64,000 nucleotides of DNA from NCBI RefSeq assembly GCF_901933205.1, contig NC_044574.1, positions 41,821,609-41,885,608 of the forward strand. Direction: 5' to 3'. Shown piece by piece: positions 25,085 to 36,495 of the stretch. The notes beneath the pieces are model-generated. The model was not told the DNA's origin and ran no database searches. It worked only from the letters and a program-made list of their open reading frames with translations. Made by a program: the position numbers and the translations under genes. This DNA is from Camarhynchus parvulus (taxonomy: Eukaryota; Chordata; Aves; Passeriformes; Thraupidae). Within the stretch, counting starts at the first letter, position 1, and the number at the start of each line of letters is the position of its first letter.

Positions 25085-28000
25085 CTTAATGGAACTTTAT
25101 TGCATAGGTTTGTTAGCTAACCTTTAGTTAATTTATATCTGAAGGGAGAGAAAGACTTTCACCAAACACTGTTTTCCCAACAAACGCAAACCTCCATGTG
25201 TTAATCCTTAGGTTCACGACCTGAGTATTGTCTTATGAACTAGAGGAAGGAGAAATAATTCTGTTTTACCTTCCCACAGGTACCAGATCTTACTTTAAGA
25301 GTTAGAAGTTTCTCATTTGTGCCTGATACTAAAAACAAGGCAGAAGGACAGAGCTAATTTTCTGATGTTTATTATTCTTATTTTTCCAATAGAGACATTG
25401 GATTCAAGCATTTTCATGCATCAAGGTACATGTAAATACACGCTCTCTTTTTCAAATAAATTTGAGCAGAGGTAAAGATGGTCAATACTCAAAACACTTC
25501 ACCACACTATATTACCAGGACCATTCCATCCCATGCAACAATTAACAACTACAGAGTTTTCTGCTTTTGAGGAAAACCCAAAAACTTCTGTCTTTTAAGA
25601 AGAGATCAGGCCATGCATGCACAAATGCAGTCTCAATTTAGAATCATGTTACCAGAAAGAAACAAAATTTCTTTAGAGCTAGAAGGTAAGACTCACTTTC
25701 CAGTGGTCCTGAGTAAAAAAACAGTGCCTAAACAAGGAAATTTAGTCTTAACAGGGCCTGCCTAAATTCCTCCCTCCCTTATTCTGTGGACCCTGCAGTC
25801 CATAATTATTCAAGAAAAGGATGATATCACTGTGGAAGCAGCAGATTTTTCTCTCTGTGCCTCTATATAGGCAGACATTTGTGGAGAATATTCTCTTTAG
25901 GTAAAACTGAGATTTCTCCCCTCCATCTTCTAAAGATGTTCCACATTGAAAAACGTGGATAGAGGGATGGTGAAATTCAGCTTCGGCAGTACCCAGCTCA
26001 AGATAACACACTCAAACCCCATAGTTCTTAGATTTCAACAATATTATTCCTCTAAAAAGAAGGGGAAAACCAACCAAACAAAACCAAGGCTAAAAGTAAA
26101 CCTCAAAAAAAAAGCAGTTTTTTTCTTTGTTTTGTTTGCTCAACATCATAAGCAAGACAACTACTAGTTAAGTCAAACTTGGTAACTGGATGTATTGTGT
26201 ATGGATATATACCCAACCTAACATTAAAAGCAAACTCTGCAGCAGCGGCAATATTTTAAGCCATTACCAGTGGATCTTTTTTCAAATATATCTTCTAAGT
26301 CTTCCAGTAATTACTACTTGTATGCAACATACCATTTTTCTGTCTTGTTAAGAACACAATAGTATAATTAGGTCTGTTGCAACCCCCCCAAACTGTTTAG
26401 CATAACTTGGTATAAAAGATATAAAAAAATCCCAAACCCTTTTTCTCCAATACAGAATTAAGACACACTGGGAACACACTTTAAAACAAGACCAGATCTC
26501 ACAGATACATCTAAGCCAACAATATGTGGCTACATCAGTTATCTGTGTCAATAAGATCTTATGTCTTACAAGACAAATTTAGTATTTGTTTACAAATCAC
26601 AGACTTCATAGACTATGTGCTGTGTGCATGGTGACATTTAATATAAATGAAACTACTCAGTCAAAGTGAACAGCTGCTGTGCAATCCCTTGAACTCTTTA
26701 GTAGCTCTTTAGTAACTATCCAGACAAAAGTGCTTCACTTAAGGCCCAGTAAACTGCATATCAGTTGAGGTAGCTGAATTCACTGCAAAGTATCCAGTCT
26801 TTCTCTTTCTAGCTGTCATTTTTTTTCATGGCAATTCATCTATTTCCTATAATTCACCACTAAGGCAGAAAGAGGTACTGGAAGAAAATTCAGAAGCACC
26901 TGCAACCATTGTGAAATAAGGTGTCAGAGTACACTGAATTCCTAACACTGATGCTGGGGTAGAAAGAAGATTAGCAAGCTAGGAAGCTATGAATCCAAGC
27001 TACAAAGCAAAAATTATCTAAAGATTTTCACAAATATCTTTATTTTCCATCTGTAAGCTAAAATCCTGTTAGTAAATATTTGATATATAGATCTTTCTGT
27101 TTTATTGTTGAGTCTGTCTAAAGCTAAGATGGGGAGGGGGAGGAAGATGAGAGTTGAATCAGAACAAAACTGAAGTTCTTAACAGCATCCAAGGGCTAAG
27201 GAGTGTTTCCTGTCAAGGATCAGCCTGCAAAGAGTGGGAATTGTACCGCCCATGACAGTTTCTGGGAAGAAGATCTCTCAGGCAGGTATAAGTCAATAAA
27301 TACTCTGTGGCAAAGGGAAGGTGGTTGAGAGACATACCAACAGCTCTGAGTGAACTGTGTATTATTATAACCCCCGGCAAAACGAAGCTGACGTTTTCAC
27401 TCCCAAAAAAGTGGCATGCATCCAGCAGAAAACACAAAAAATGTTAAAAGCCCTGGAAGGAACAAGAACACCAATATGCATTTTAAAACCTGAAATCCAC
27501 CTCCAGTCTGTTATCTGTAGCCATTGAATGGATGTGGCTTGTATTTTCTTGACGGCATTATTCCAGTAAACAACTTTATTGGCAACAGAAGGGACAATCT
27601 TTAGAGCAGTGATTAGAAATGACACAAAATAATTTTTAATAGAGCCCCAAAAGTTGGAAAATAGCAGCAGTAAGATCATTCACAATCACTGATCATATTG
27701 CTTTTGCCAAAGAAATACTTAAATGACTTCATACCTTAATTAAAACAAGCTCATTAAGCAGAGGAATATGCTATCATGTACAGGAAGGGTTCTGGAGCAG
27801 CTGGTAGCCCAGTGCTGTGCCACTGAGTGTTAAACTTCTCAGCCACACCTGGCTGATCCCCCCTCTCATCCCTCAGGTTCCACTCCTGCCCAACCCATAT
27901 GTTTGTCAGTTTTGCTACTTTCAGCTCTTGGGAGATGACAGGTTGTTTCAGCTGCCATCCAGCTGGTTTTGAGTCCCCCGACTTTTTCCTTCAAACCATC

Positions 28001-28917
28001 AAAAGCTTGACACATAAGATGTCCAAAATCCCCAGAAAGCAGATTCTGACCTGAATTGAAATGAGCACTCCCTCACATCAGCAACTTGCAAGAAATGTCT
28101 CTTCTGAATTAAACTCACATGCACTTTGGCTTTGCCATCTCTAACACCTGCACATGTAGCATGTCTATGTAAGACCTTTCAAGCACGCATACAGAATATA
28201 ATACACACCATTTTCTTCCTGGAGACAAATTTGGGAGGCAAGAGGGAAGAGAAAGGAAAGCACCACATGAGAGAGTAGTCATCTTCATTAACCCAATATG
28301 AGCTCAGATAGTGTGGTACAGACAATAATGGTGCAAAGTACAAAGAATAAGGGCACAAAACGTTTTTGTAATGTGGATTTTAAAAATTGCGTATTTTCTA
28401 ATGTAAAAATAGCTCAAATGAAACCAAGTTCTTTGAGAGCCTTACTCTGTATTCTTTGTGGAAGTACCTTCAGAGGAAAACTTACTGGCTGTAGATGTGA
28501 CAGTCTTTAAAGCAGCTATTGGTTTAAAAGGTGGCAAGTTTTCAAGATCTGACACTACCAGAAATGCAGCCATAGTGAAATGACAAAAAATTTAATATTC
28601 CTTTGTCTGATCCAACCAAAATCCAAAATTTCTATTTCACTTAATTCACAAGTTTTTGGACAATCTCAAGTTGTCCAACTACTTCGGAAAAAGTCTTTAC
28701 ATCAACCCAGCTGCATTTGGGAATTCTAAGTATGAGAATGAGAACTATTCCAGCTCAAAGATGAAGGAGGAGTATCACCCTCTACAGGGCTGCCACAAAT
28801 GTGTCTGCCCTTTCCCAACCAACACCCCAAAACCCCCTGCATCATATAAACTCACCATAAAACTTGCTCTTGCTTATCAAGACCAAAAATATCTGCTCCC
28901 TGACAGCCTCTGGGCAT

Positions 28918-29180
28918 TCATAGAATCATAGTATGGCTTGGGCTGGACAGGACTCCTAAAGATCACTTAGTTCCAGGCAACCCCCATCCCTGCACGAGCA
29001 AGGATGCCATTTACTAGATCAGATTGCTCAGGGCCCCAACCTGGCCTGAAACACTTCCAGGAATGGGCAAAATTTCCCTAGGCAACCTGTTCCAGTGTCT
29101 CACCACCTTCACAGTAAAGATTTTCTTCCTAACATCTCATCTAAACCTGTCCTCTTTCAGTGTGAAACCATTGCCAAAAT
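28918..29180 (-). mobile_element. CR1 LINE 3' fragment, minus orientation
   Basis: It starts with ATAGAATCATAGTATGGCTT, the reverse complement of the CR1 3' terminus (ATTCTATGATTCTATG-like), and continues through the blocks that follow in bird CR1 copies: GCAACCTGTTCCAGTGTCTC, ACCTTCACAGTAAAGATTTT and CTTCCTAACATCTCATCTAA. The 3' end of the element is therefore at the left. It is a non-LTR retrotransposon remnant, too short and diverged to encode anything. It abuts an inverted CR1 segment to its right. Confidence 0.85.
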
Positions 29181-29183
29181 ACA

Positions 29184-29271
29184 GCCTTCCAGTACCTAAA
29201 AGGGTTTTATGAAAAGGACAGGACAAGGGGTAATGCTTTCAATTTTGGTAGGTCAAGGTGGAGATGACAGG
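29184..29271 (+). mobile_element. CR1 LINE fragment, plus orientation, head to head with the preceding one
   Basis: CCTTCCAGTACCTAAAAGGG, then GACAGGACAAGGGGTAATGC, match the sense strand of the CR1 region that normally lies just upstream of the part seen in the neighbouring minus fragment. Similarity fades by about 29271. The consensus intervals of the two fragments overlap by a few tens of bases. Either one insertion underwent 5' inversion (twin priming) or two separate copies landed next to each other. Confidence 0.65.
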
Positions 29272-30559
29272 TCTCTCCGTATCATCTAGGAAAAAAACAT
29301 TTAAATATGTGACTTTTTATATAATTATATACAAATATATTTAAATTTAAACACCAGGCATATTTGTTGATGAATAAATGCCAGATTGAATAAATGGGAA
29401 CTAACATTTGGGGTGGGGGGCAGCAGGAGGGTTTGGGGTTTTTTTAAGGATCATATGCAACTTGGACCAATAACAATTCCAGTATTACCTTAGATTCTGG
29501 TACATGTTACTTGAAAAGCCTCACTATTAATCCATTCCCAGTTGTCCTGAAAAACTTTTCAGCAATTTAGTAGCATTCTATATGGGTCTCCAGATTTATT
29601 TATTAGGATTGACACCAATGATTTCAAGTTCATTGTATTTTATCACTTAAAGAAGCAGATATGCTAAGCTGAAGATAAACAGGGACACACAGGGCAAAAC
29701 AATCCCTTTTTTTCCTCACTACAGTACATTGAAAGTGCTCTTTAATATCCTAACTCCTACTCCTGTTTGCAACCCAGTTTTCTTCCAATGTACTTCTGCT
29801 TTAAGTTCAGGTTTCACATTTTCACTTTTAAAGCACCATAACTTTCTGCCCTACTGAAATCTGCCCTTATTGCCTTATGTACCATGAACCTTACTCCTCT
29901 TCATTAAACCCTTCATCTCCTTTTCTTCATATGCTCTTCTCATGCTACCATTTCTGTACTTGAAGATAGCCAGCGCACCCTTTTGCTCATTTTTTCAGAT
30001 GAACCCCTAAATCCTAAAAAGGATTTAAAACAAGCCCAACAATATGTTAAACGCTGAATTCAGCATGCTTTCTTCAGTGTAACACCCACCTAAGCCCATA
30101 CTGGTGCCTTACATGGTGCTATGGACCTTTTCTAGGATTTCCCTCTCTATTGGACATGGAGAAAAAAACCCCGAAACTGTAAAGAGATTGTTTTTTGTGT
30201 CTAAAAGCCATTCTACCTCCTCATTCCTCCTGCACTTTTAAAAATAAAATGTCACTTATGTACATATTCAAAACAGCTGCCCACGAAATATTCATTGAAA
30301 ATACATATTAACATCTTCACAAATGCTGTATTAAAGCTCATGCAAATTTGATGGGTAGATGCAGAATTTTCCCTAGCTGCAAGTGTAGCATTTACAGAAC
30401 ATCTTAACACAAATGCCTTTGATTCCCTCAGCACTTTTTTCTACATCCCAACATTCAAATTCTGAATGCAGAGATGGAAGTTAACAACACTGTTTATATT
30501 TTAGAATAATTTTTTTTAAATAGATACAGAGGTAAATAGTGATTGCTTTAGAGGCTGAT
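29272..30559. other. Noncoding DNA, nothing recognised except a G-rich patch
   Basis: AT-rich sequence without coding signs. At 29410-29438 the plus strand holds four runs of at least three guanines (GGGG, GGGGGG, GGG, GGGG) with loops of 1, 8 and 3 bases, a loose G-quadruplex pattern. Confidence 0.55.
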
Positions 30560-30800
30560 TTGGTGCAAAGCAACTCACAGTGTGCTGCCACAGTCGTGCT
30601 CCAGGGCTGGCCGAAGCCTGCTCCTAGAATGACACCAGGTGGCCACCAAAGCGAACAGCACAGTGTGATCCTTGCCCTCCATTCCTGCCCTCCAGCCTCC
30701 CTGCTGTGCCCGGGGGCTGGAGCCATCGCTGTCTGACAGCCAGGCATCAGCTGGAAATTCTCCACACAATCTGCAAAACGCAGGGAAACCCTGCGCGGAT
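30560..30800. promoter_or_regulatory. GC- and CpG-rich island with a CTCF-like motif
   Basis: About 240 bp are clearly GC-rich in an AT-rich, CpG-poor setting and hold around eight CpGs. At 30632-30643 ACACCAGGTGGC agrees with the CTCF core CCASYAGRKGGC at 11 of 12 positions; it also contains the E-box CAGGTG. A perfect hairpin, CGCAGGG-AAA-CCCTGCG, lies at 30779-30795. Overlapping frames are open on both strands (65-94 codons), which GC-rich DNA produces easily, and I see no recognised protein. It could be an insulator, enhancer or other binding platform, or the remnant of an old repeat. The regulatory reading is inference. Confidence 0.3.
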
Positions 30801-31822
30801 TTCAAATTGAGATGCATACAAATTTTGAGTAACACAAAATGTTTTGGTTAATTATGCACTATTTTTTCCCCTTTTTTATAGAGTTTCATGAGACTACTGG
30901 CTAATGGGTACAGAAATCTCAAAATTAAATTTCTTATTTCGTTCTGGAAAGAGCTAGAAGTGGGTGAGGGGCATTTCCAAAGTGTGACTGTGCATGCTCA
31001 GGATTAAACCAAAAACTGCTATTCCAAGGTAGGGAAGATTAGTTTATCTATTAAACATTAAAGGACTGAAATGTATTTATTCTTTGTTAAGTTATTGGAG
31101 AAGAACTCCAAATTAGAGGGAGGCATTGTCAGGTTTAAAATAAATTTGAACGAAGTAAAATTGTAACAGTGCTTCAACAAGTCATCAAGTCTAAAGCAAG
31201 GAATCATGGTCTAGAAAAACAATTGGCAACATCAGCAAGAGTTAAGAGCTTCTTGACACATTTCGTTCTGATTAAGTACCACATGAGTCAGAGCAGAGCT
31301 TTTCTTAGGTAACAGCCTATTCAAAAGCATTGGATAATATTCAGTACCCTTTTTACAGTGTTACATTTGTAGGACTTCTGGGAAGTGAAACAGAAAGAGA
31401 ATATTTAATACTAGTCAATTTTTATATTTTGTTTCATTTCTTAGAGTGGAAATTCATGGCAATGCCCTTACACCTCTCTTTATAGCAGCTAGGGGTATCA
31501 CTGAAGATATTTTCCATTTTTTCCTTTGGACAAATACCTGCTTTTTCTCTAGTAAGTACAAAGTCAAGTAAATAAAATTTCACAGACATCCCCCACAATG
31601 AAAATTTTTAAGGCCATGTCAACTCTGAGCTTCCTTAGGTGAGTCTTGCACCACTATCCTCACTGGGCATGGGTATGAGGGAGGTGGTGGGCACATACCC
31701 ACATCCTCCAACTCTGAGCCCTGAAAACTGGTTTACTGCTTTCTCATCTCAGCTGTGCCTTAACTCCTCTGCTTAGAAAGATAACTGTTAAAACAACAAA
31801 GATAATTGTTTATATAAGCATA
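30801..31822. other. AT-rich noncoding DNA, nothing recognised
   Basis: No repeats or genes are recognised. There are no open frames of note. Confidence 0.55.
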
Positions 31823-32305
31823 ATGAAATTATTCAGGTACTTTGTCCAAAGCAATAGTTTATTAAGACACATTAGCATCCAGCAGCTGAAAGAGATTACC
31901 ACTGAACACAAAAGGGCAGGCGTAGCAAACTACACCAGGCTGGAAACAATGACAAAAATGTGTCACTTATCAGTAAGTTATACACGTGCTCTCTCTGGCC
32001 AACCAATCCTGCAGGAATTTAAAGCTTGTGGCAGATCCAGTGACTGCATGAAATCTAAACAAATAAGAAGCATAGCAATGGGAAGAATGACCTCCTACTG
32101 TATTAAGTTTAAAGCCGGATATTGCCAAGAGACATGCAAAGCTGTTGGAGTATGCACACAGCTAATCCTTGAGATACCATGGAACCAGACCAAAGATAGC
32201 ATTGGGAAGGCAGATGGAGGGTTAAAACACAGCCTTATAAGCTGCTGCCAGCTGCCAGAACCAAGCAGGGGTTCAAAGCTCTGTGTTCCACAAGCAAAAC
32301 TGTGA
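31823..32305 (+). other. Unrecognised 160-codon ATG-initiated open frame
   Basis: The second longest open frame in the window starts at ATG 31823 and ends at TGA 32303-32305. The predicted protein is basic, rich in Lys, Ser and Cys (including a CQLPEPSRG segment near the end), with no signal peptide, membrane span or domain that I know. The DNA here is less AT-rich than its surroundings, which lowers stop-codon frequency. With roughly 6% stop codons, about 0.1-1 frames of this length are expected by chance in 64 kb on both strands. There are no clear splice sites at its ends. CCAATC (32004) and CTTATAAGC (32233) stand in an LTR-like order, but no LTR ends are visible. It is probably noncoding or a fragment of an unidentified repeat. 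Confidence 0.13.
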
Positions 32306-33689
32306 CTGAGCAGCCTTCAGAGAGAGGCTGTTCAAGCAACTCCTTTGATCTTATTTTTCAGTGGATGCAGCCATGTTTTTCAACAGTTGAAAGGTTTTTA
32401 ATTTTTAAGTTCACTTGCTCTCTGCTCAGTGAAGAATGAAAACTCATTATTAGCTGGGAAGTAGATATAGTAATTGCCAATGTGCTACTATATTTTGTAC
32501 TCCCTCTTCCACCTGCTCCCTCATGCTAGGTTTATATGTAAAGCCAAATTATAGTCTAACTGTACTAGGATCAGGTGCGGGGAAAACAACAAATTTACAA
32601 TATCAATTTAAACCAGCTATAAGGCACCAAAAGGCACAGCACAGTATTTCAGACTGTTGTATTCATACCTAGACCAACTACCATTATGTACATGTTATTG
32701 TTATACAACCTCATATATATACTGCATTAGAGTCAAAAGAGCTATGATTGTGGACCAACAATATGATTTTAGCAGGCTGAGCAATCCCATAGAAAATCAA
32801 GAACAATCTCAATAATAGTATTTTGCAATGATGGTTTCTTTCATGTATTACGTTAAATCCGCTGTGGAGTAAAATATGTTCCACGTGACAGAAATTCCGC
32901 CTGCATGATATTTCAAGTCTAACTTTCAAAATTCCCTGCCCTTCTCCTCAGTGAATTTCAAAATCAGGTCTGTTTTTTCAAGGAGAAAAATCAAACACCT
33001 CTATGCTCAACTTTCTTGCCCTCCTCCCTAAATCCTAAGGTAATCTTCCAGGTACCAGAAATGAGAGTAAAAAAGCAGAGAAACAGAGGCAAGCACCATC
33101 CCCAAAGCAAGAAGAGGCAGACAAATGCAAAACTCATATCAGTCACATCCCTGCTGCCCTCCTAGCTCATTATTAACTCCTGGCTGTCTGGGAAATCAAT
33201 CATAAAAAGTCACTTCATGTTAAATATTCAAGGTAAAATCCTTGCTGATTTGTTCACTTGTTTGATTTTGGATTGCCTTTACAGATGATCATTTTTCTAC
33301 AATAGTTTGAGCAGTTACAGCTCTCACTTTTTCTAAACTCTCACCATGAATTACCCTGGTGAGATTTTGCAAAGCATCTAAATGAACTCCAGTGTAGTTC
33401 TGGCAACAGTGAAATTTCTTACTTCTTTGTGAAGGTTTCTTTCATTTTTGGCATGACACATACATTCCCAAATTTGACAGACACAGCTAGAGTTAGTCTT
33501 GGCACTCACTGTTGTGCAACTCTGGCTCAAACTTTCACATACTTTGTTTTAAAGAATTCCCTCTGGCTGTTTCCTTTCAGCACAATTTTGCTTTTAATTA
33601 TTGTTCCATGACACAATACAAAATATTTTTTTACAGAGGCACAAGATCAATGTATTTTGATACCTTACAGGATAATTCAGAAGAATTTG
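32306..33689. other. AT-rich noncoding DNA, nothing recognised
   Basis: I see no coding or repeat signature in this stretch. The upstream limit of the CR1 copy that follows is uncertain and could lie 50-60 bp inside this interval. Confidence 0.5.
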
Positions 33690-34500
33690 CCATGACGAAA
33701 ACAGTGTGGGAGAAGCTGATACACTCAAAGGCTGTGCTGCCATTCAGCAGGACCTTGGATGAGCTGGATGGAGAGAAACCCTAATGGGGCTCAACAAGGG
33801 CAAGTGTAGGGCCCCACACCTGGGGAGGAATAACCCAAGTACCAGCACAAGCTGGTACTGGGGGTTGACCTACCAGAGAGTAGCTCTGGAAGAAGGAGCT
33901 GGGAGTCTTGGTGGCAAACAAGCTGTCCATGAGCCAGCAGTGCCCTTGGGCCAGGGGGGCCAGTGGGACCCTTGGGTACGTCAGGAAGAGTGGCCAGCAG
34001 GTTGAGAGAATTGATCCTGCTACCCTACTGAGCCCTAGTGAGACCGCATCTGGAGTACTGTGTCCAATTCTAGTCCCTGCAATCCAAGGAAGATGAGGAA
34101 ATCTGAAGCATCTCCTTTATGAGGAGAGACTGCAGGACCTGGGCTTGTTCAGAAAAAACAAGCCTGAGAGGGGACTCACAACACTTAAATATCCTAAAGG
34201 TGGGTGTCAAGAGACTGTCAAGTGGTGCCAGACTCTTTCCAGTGGTGCCCAGAGACTGGACAAGGAGTAATGACCACAAGAAGCTCTACCTCAACATGAG
34301 GAAGAACTTCTTTACTTTGAGGGTGGCAGAGCACCAGAACAGGCTACCCTTGGGGTTGTGGAGTCTCCCTCTCAAGAGGTGTTTAAAACCCAACTGGAAG
34401 AGGTCCTATGTCACTTGCTTGAGGACACCCTGTCTTGGCAGGGGGTTTGGACTAGATGAGCTCCAGAGGTCCTTTCTAATCCTAACTGTTCTGTGATTCA
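33690..34500 (+). mobile_element. CR1 LINE 3' fragment (end of ORF2 plus 3' UTR), plus orientation, frameshifted
   Basis: This is the largest LINE remnant here. Conceptual translation recovers the C-terminal part of the CR1 reverse-transcriptase polyprotein in pieces: AVLPFSRTLDELD, then KGKCRAPHLGRNNP, then NKLSMSQQ, then SSGARLFPVVPRDWTR and LNMRKNFFTLRVAEHQNRLP. These lie in successive frames, so at least three frameshifts have occurred. The DNA ends with GGTTTGGACTAGATGAGCTC, then CTCCAGAGGTCCTTTCTAAT and TTCTGTGATTC, the CR1 3' terminus, at about 34499. Compared with the consensus I remember, some 50-60 bp are missing around 34070-34100. The element is 5'-truncated, as nearly all CR1 copies are, and cannot move. 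The exact 5' edge is uncertain by some tens of bases. Confidence 0.88.
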
Positions 34501-35609
34501 GCATCAGTTCATTAGACTTATAAATTAAGCAAACAAACAAAAAACAAAAAAACCTCTGAACATTTTCTTTACTTAGTTTTCCTGTTGTCCTCTCCTATTT
34601 ACTTCTATCTTTTCTTACAGGATCACCATTGGCTAGGAACCCTTTTCCTTTTTTTTTAATTTGTACATTGGCTTCTGTTCTTTAAAATACTTTACTATAT
34701 TAAACAGATGCATAAACTCATTTGTAATTCCAAGCCGCATATAACACCTCCCCACCATCACTGACAATGTGCAATGGAGATCTGCCTCTGTTTTGCCTGC
34801 CAGGATATGCTTTTCTTTTTTTTTTCAAAGCTGAGCTGGTGACATTGCACCTATACTATTTAGTAAAATAAACTCTTTTAATGGCAGGGAGAGAAGACAA
34901 GACAAATGAGTCAAGTAGGGATGACAAAGTTCTCAAGGACTTAGAAACAGTTGTATTAAATCCCCAGCAGAGACCCCACCTTTACTCCACATGAATGTGG
35001 CTGCCATACAAAGCTTCTGTAAACATTGCAGGGAGATATTTATACACATAAATGTGAAGAGTCCAAGGACAAAAGACATCTAAGCTGTGCAATGCAGAAA
35101 CTCAAGTAAATAGATATCAGGAATTAAAATCCTTCCAGCGTGGCACCTTTTACAATTTGAAAACCTCACATTCATTTGTGGAGATGAAAAGAATATTAAT
35201 TGTGCATTCTGCATTCTTGTTCTACATCATTTTCCAGCATCACCCATCCCTAAAATTAAACTAGAAATGAATACCATATGTTTTGTTTCATGAAAAAACT
35301 CAACTAATTTTTTAAATAAGTTAACAATTAAAATAATTAATAGCTAAAAATTTTACTACTGATTATGCATGCAGTTGTCACTGCACTGCAAGCAAGTTCT
35401 TTAAAGTTATACATACTTAAAAACGTACCAGCCACTATTAGTAAATGCAACTATCACTTTTAAAAAGACAAGAGTTACCATGGTGACTCTACAGGGAAAA
35501 AAACATGTAAAGTCATGATTAAAAAGGTCAGGAAAGCCAGTCTTACATTATGCTTATTTTTCCACAGTAGAAGTGCTACAGCTGCCTGTAAAATTAATGT
35601 AGAAGACCT

Positions 35610-35631
35610 GATATATACATATGTATATATC
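35610..35631. repeat. 22-bp perfect AT palindrome
   Basis: ATATATACATATGTATATAT (35611-35630), flanked by G and C, makes a perfect 22-bp palindrome of alternating purines and pyrimidines. It could extrude a cruciform; nothing else suggests a role. Confidence 0.85.
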
Positions 35632-36399
35632 TAAAAGAAAATAAAACAAACCTGGAGGAGATGCATGGTGAACCCCAGAGACTGATCACCAGCTTGGCAC
35701 CAAGGTAGGAGTACCAATATACAAAAATTAAAACATGCTTACATTTATGCTTTTCTATAGCCCGCCTGCAGAGTAAACAACACTCTTATTTTTAGAAAGC
35801 TCCCAAGATGGGACATTGATGTCCTAAAACACTGGCAAATATCCCAATCAGGTGCTCTGCAGGAGGTCAAACTTTCCTTTTCTCTCTTATTGCATCCAAA
35901 GGATTGGTTGTCCTGCCCGCTGTAACCTTCACCTCTCCCGAATTACGAGGCACAAACTCACTGTGAAAGGTCCCCTTGCCAAGGCTAGGAGGCAAAGGTG
36001 CCACTTAAACTTTTGTCCCTTGGCCACAGTGAAGGTGCAGAGATTCATGGACAGCAGCACTAGATGGATGTCTCTACAAGTGCTTGGAGGCACTGATGAT
36101 ACTTAAATGGTGACTGCTGTAATTTAAGTTCCTTTGACAACCCCCTGAGTGATCAAATTGACTCTTAAGGCATTTATATATAACTTCAGAATACACAACA
36201 GGTTGGAGTAAGTGTGACCCATGTCTGTGCTGCTTCTCCAGACAGAAACCACTGAGATTTGTTCCAAGTGACCGATGCTAGACTTTATTTTAATTTTGAG
36301 AAGACACAATATTCTCGTTCCCAAAAGGGAATAACACATGGTATACAAAGAAATGGAAGAAATTCACACCTTCCATGTATCAGTACAACAAAAATTAAA

Positions 36400-36495
36400 A
36401 TAAGCCAAACAAAACCACCACCACACAAAAAACAACAGCAAAACAAAGAAAACAAAAAAGCAAGCAAACAATAAAAACCCCCACAAAAACACATC
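36400..36495. repeat. A/C-rich low-complexity tract
   Basis: The tract is almost entirely A and C on the plus strand (AACCACCACC-, CAAAACAAAG- and AAGCAAGCAAAC-like words). It keeps frames open on both strands and produces spurious Cys/Phe-rich minus-strand reading frames. Confidence 0.75.

Larger units (their letters stand above)
15457..28917. other. AT-rich noncoding DNA with scattered palindromes and tandem repeats
   Basis: I see no gene or interspersed repeat family that I can name. The part at 15.52-15.75 kb is GC-richer and open on both strands, with no recognisable product. About 20.44-20.55 kb is extremely AT-rich. About 27.78-28.00 kb is somewhat GC-richer and unassigned. The compound palindrome, 25-bp tandem repeat and AT-rich direct repeat are listed separately. 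Confidence 0.5.

Noticed and set aside
27213..27679. Two overlapping minus frames of 74 and 104 codons
   Set aside because: They lie in different frames over the same DNA and show no motif or splice context.
30481..30835. Overlapping open frames on both strands across the GC-rich island
   Set aside because: GC-rich DNA lacks stops by composition. The translations have no motif and the frames run into AT-rich flanks.
36400..36495. A/C-rich tract considered as a retrocopy poly(A) tail
   Set aside because: It is a mixture of A and C, not a pure A tail, and nothing resembling a processed gene precedes it.
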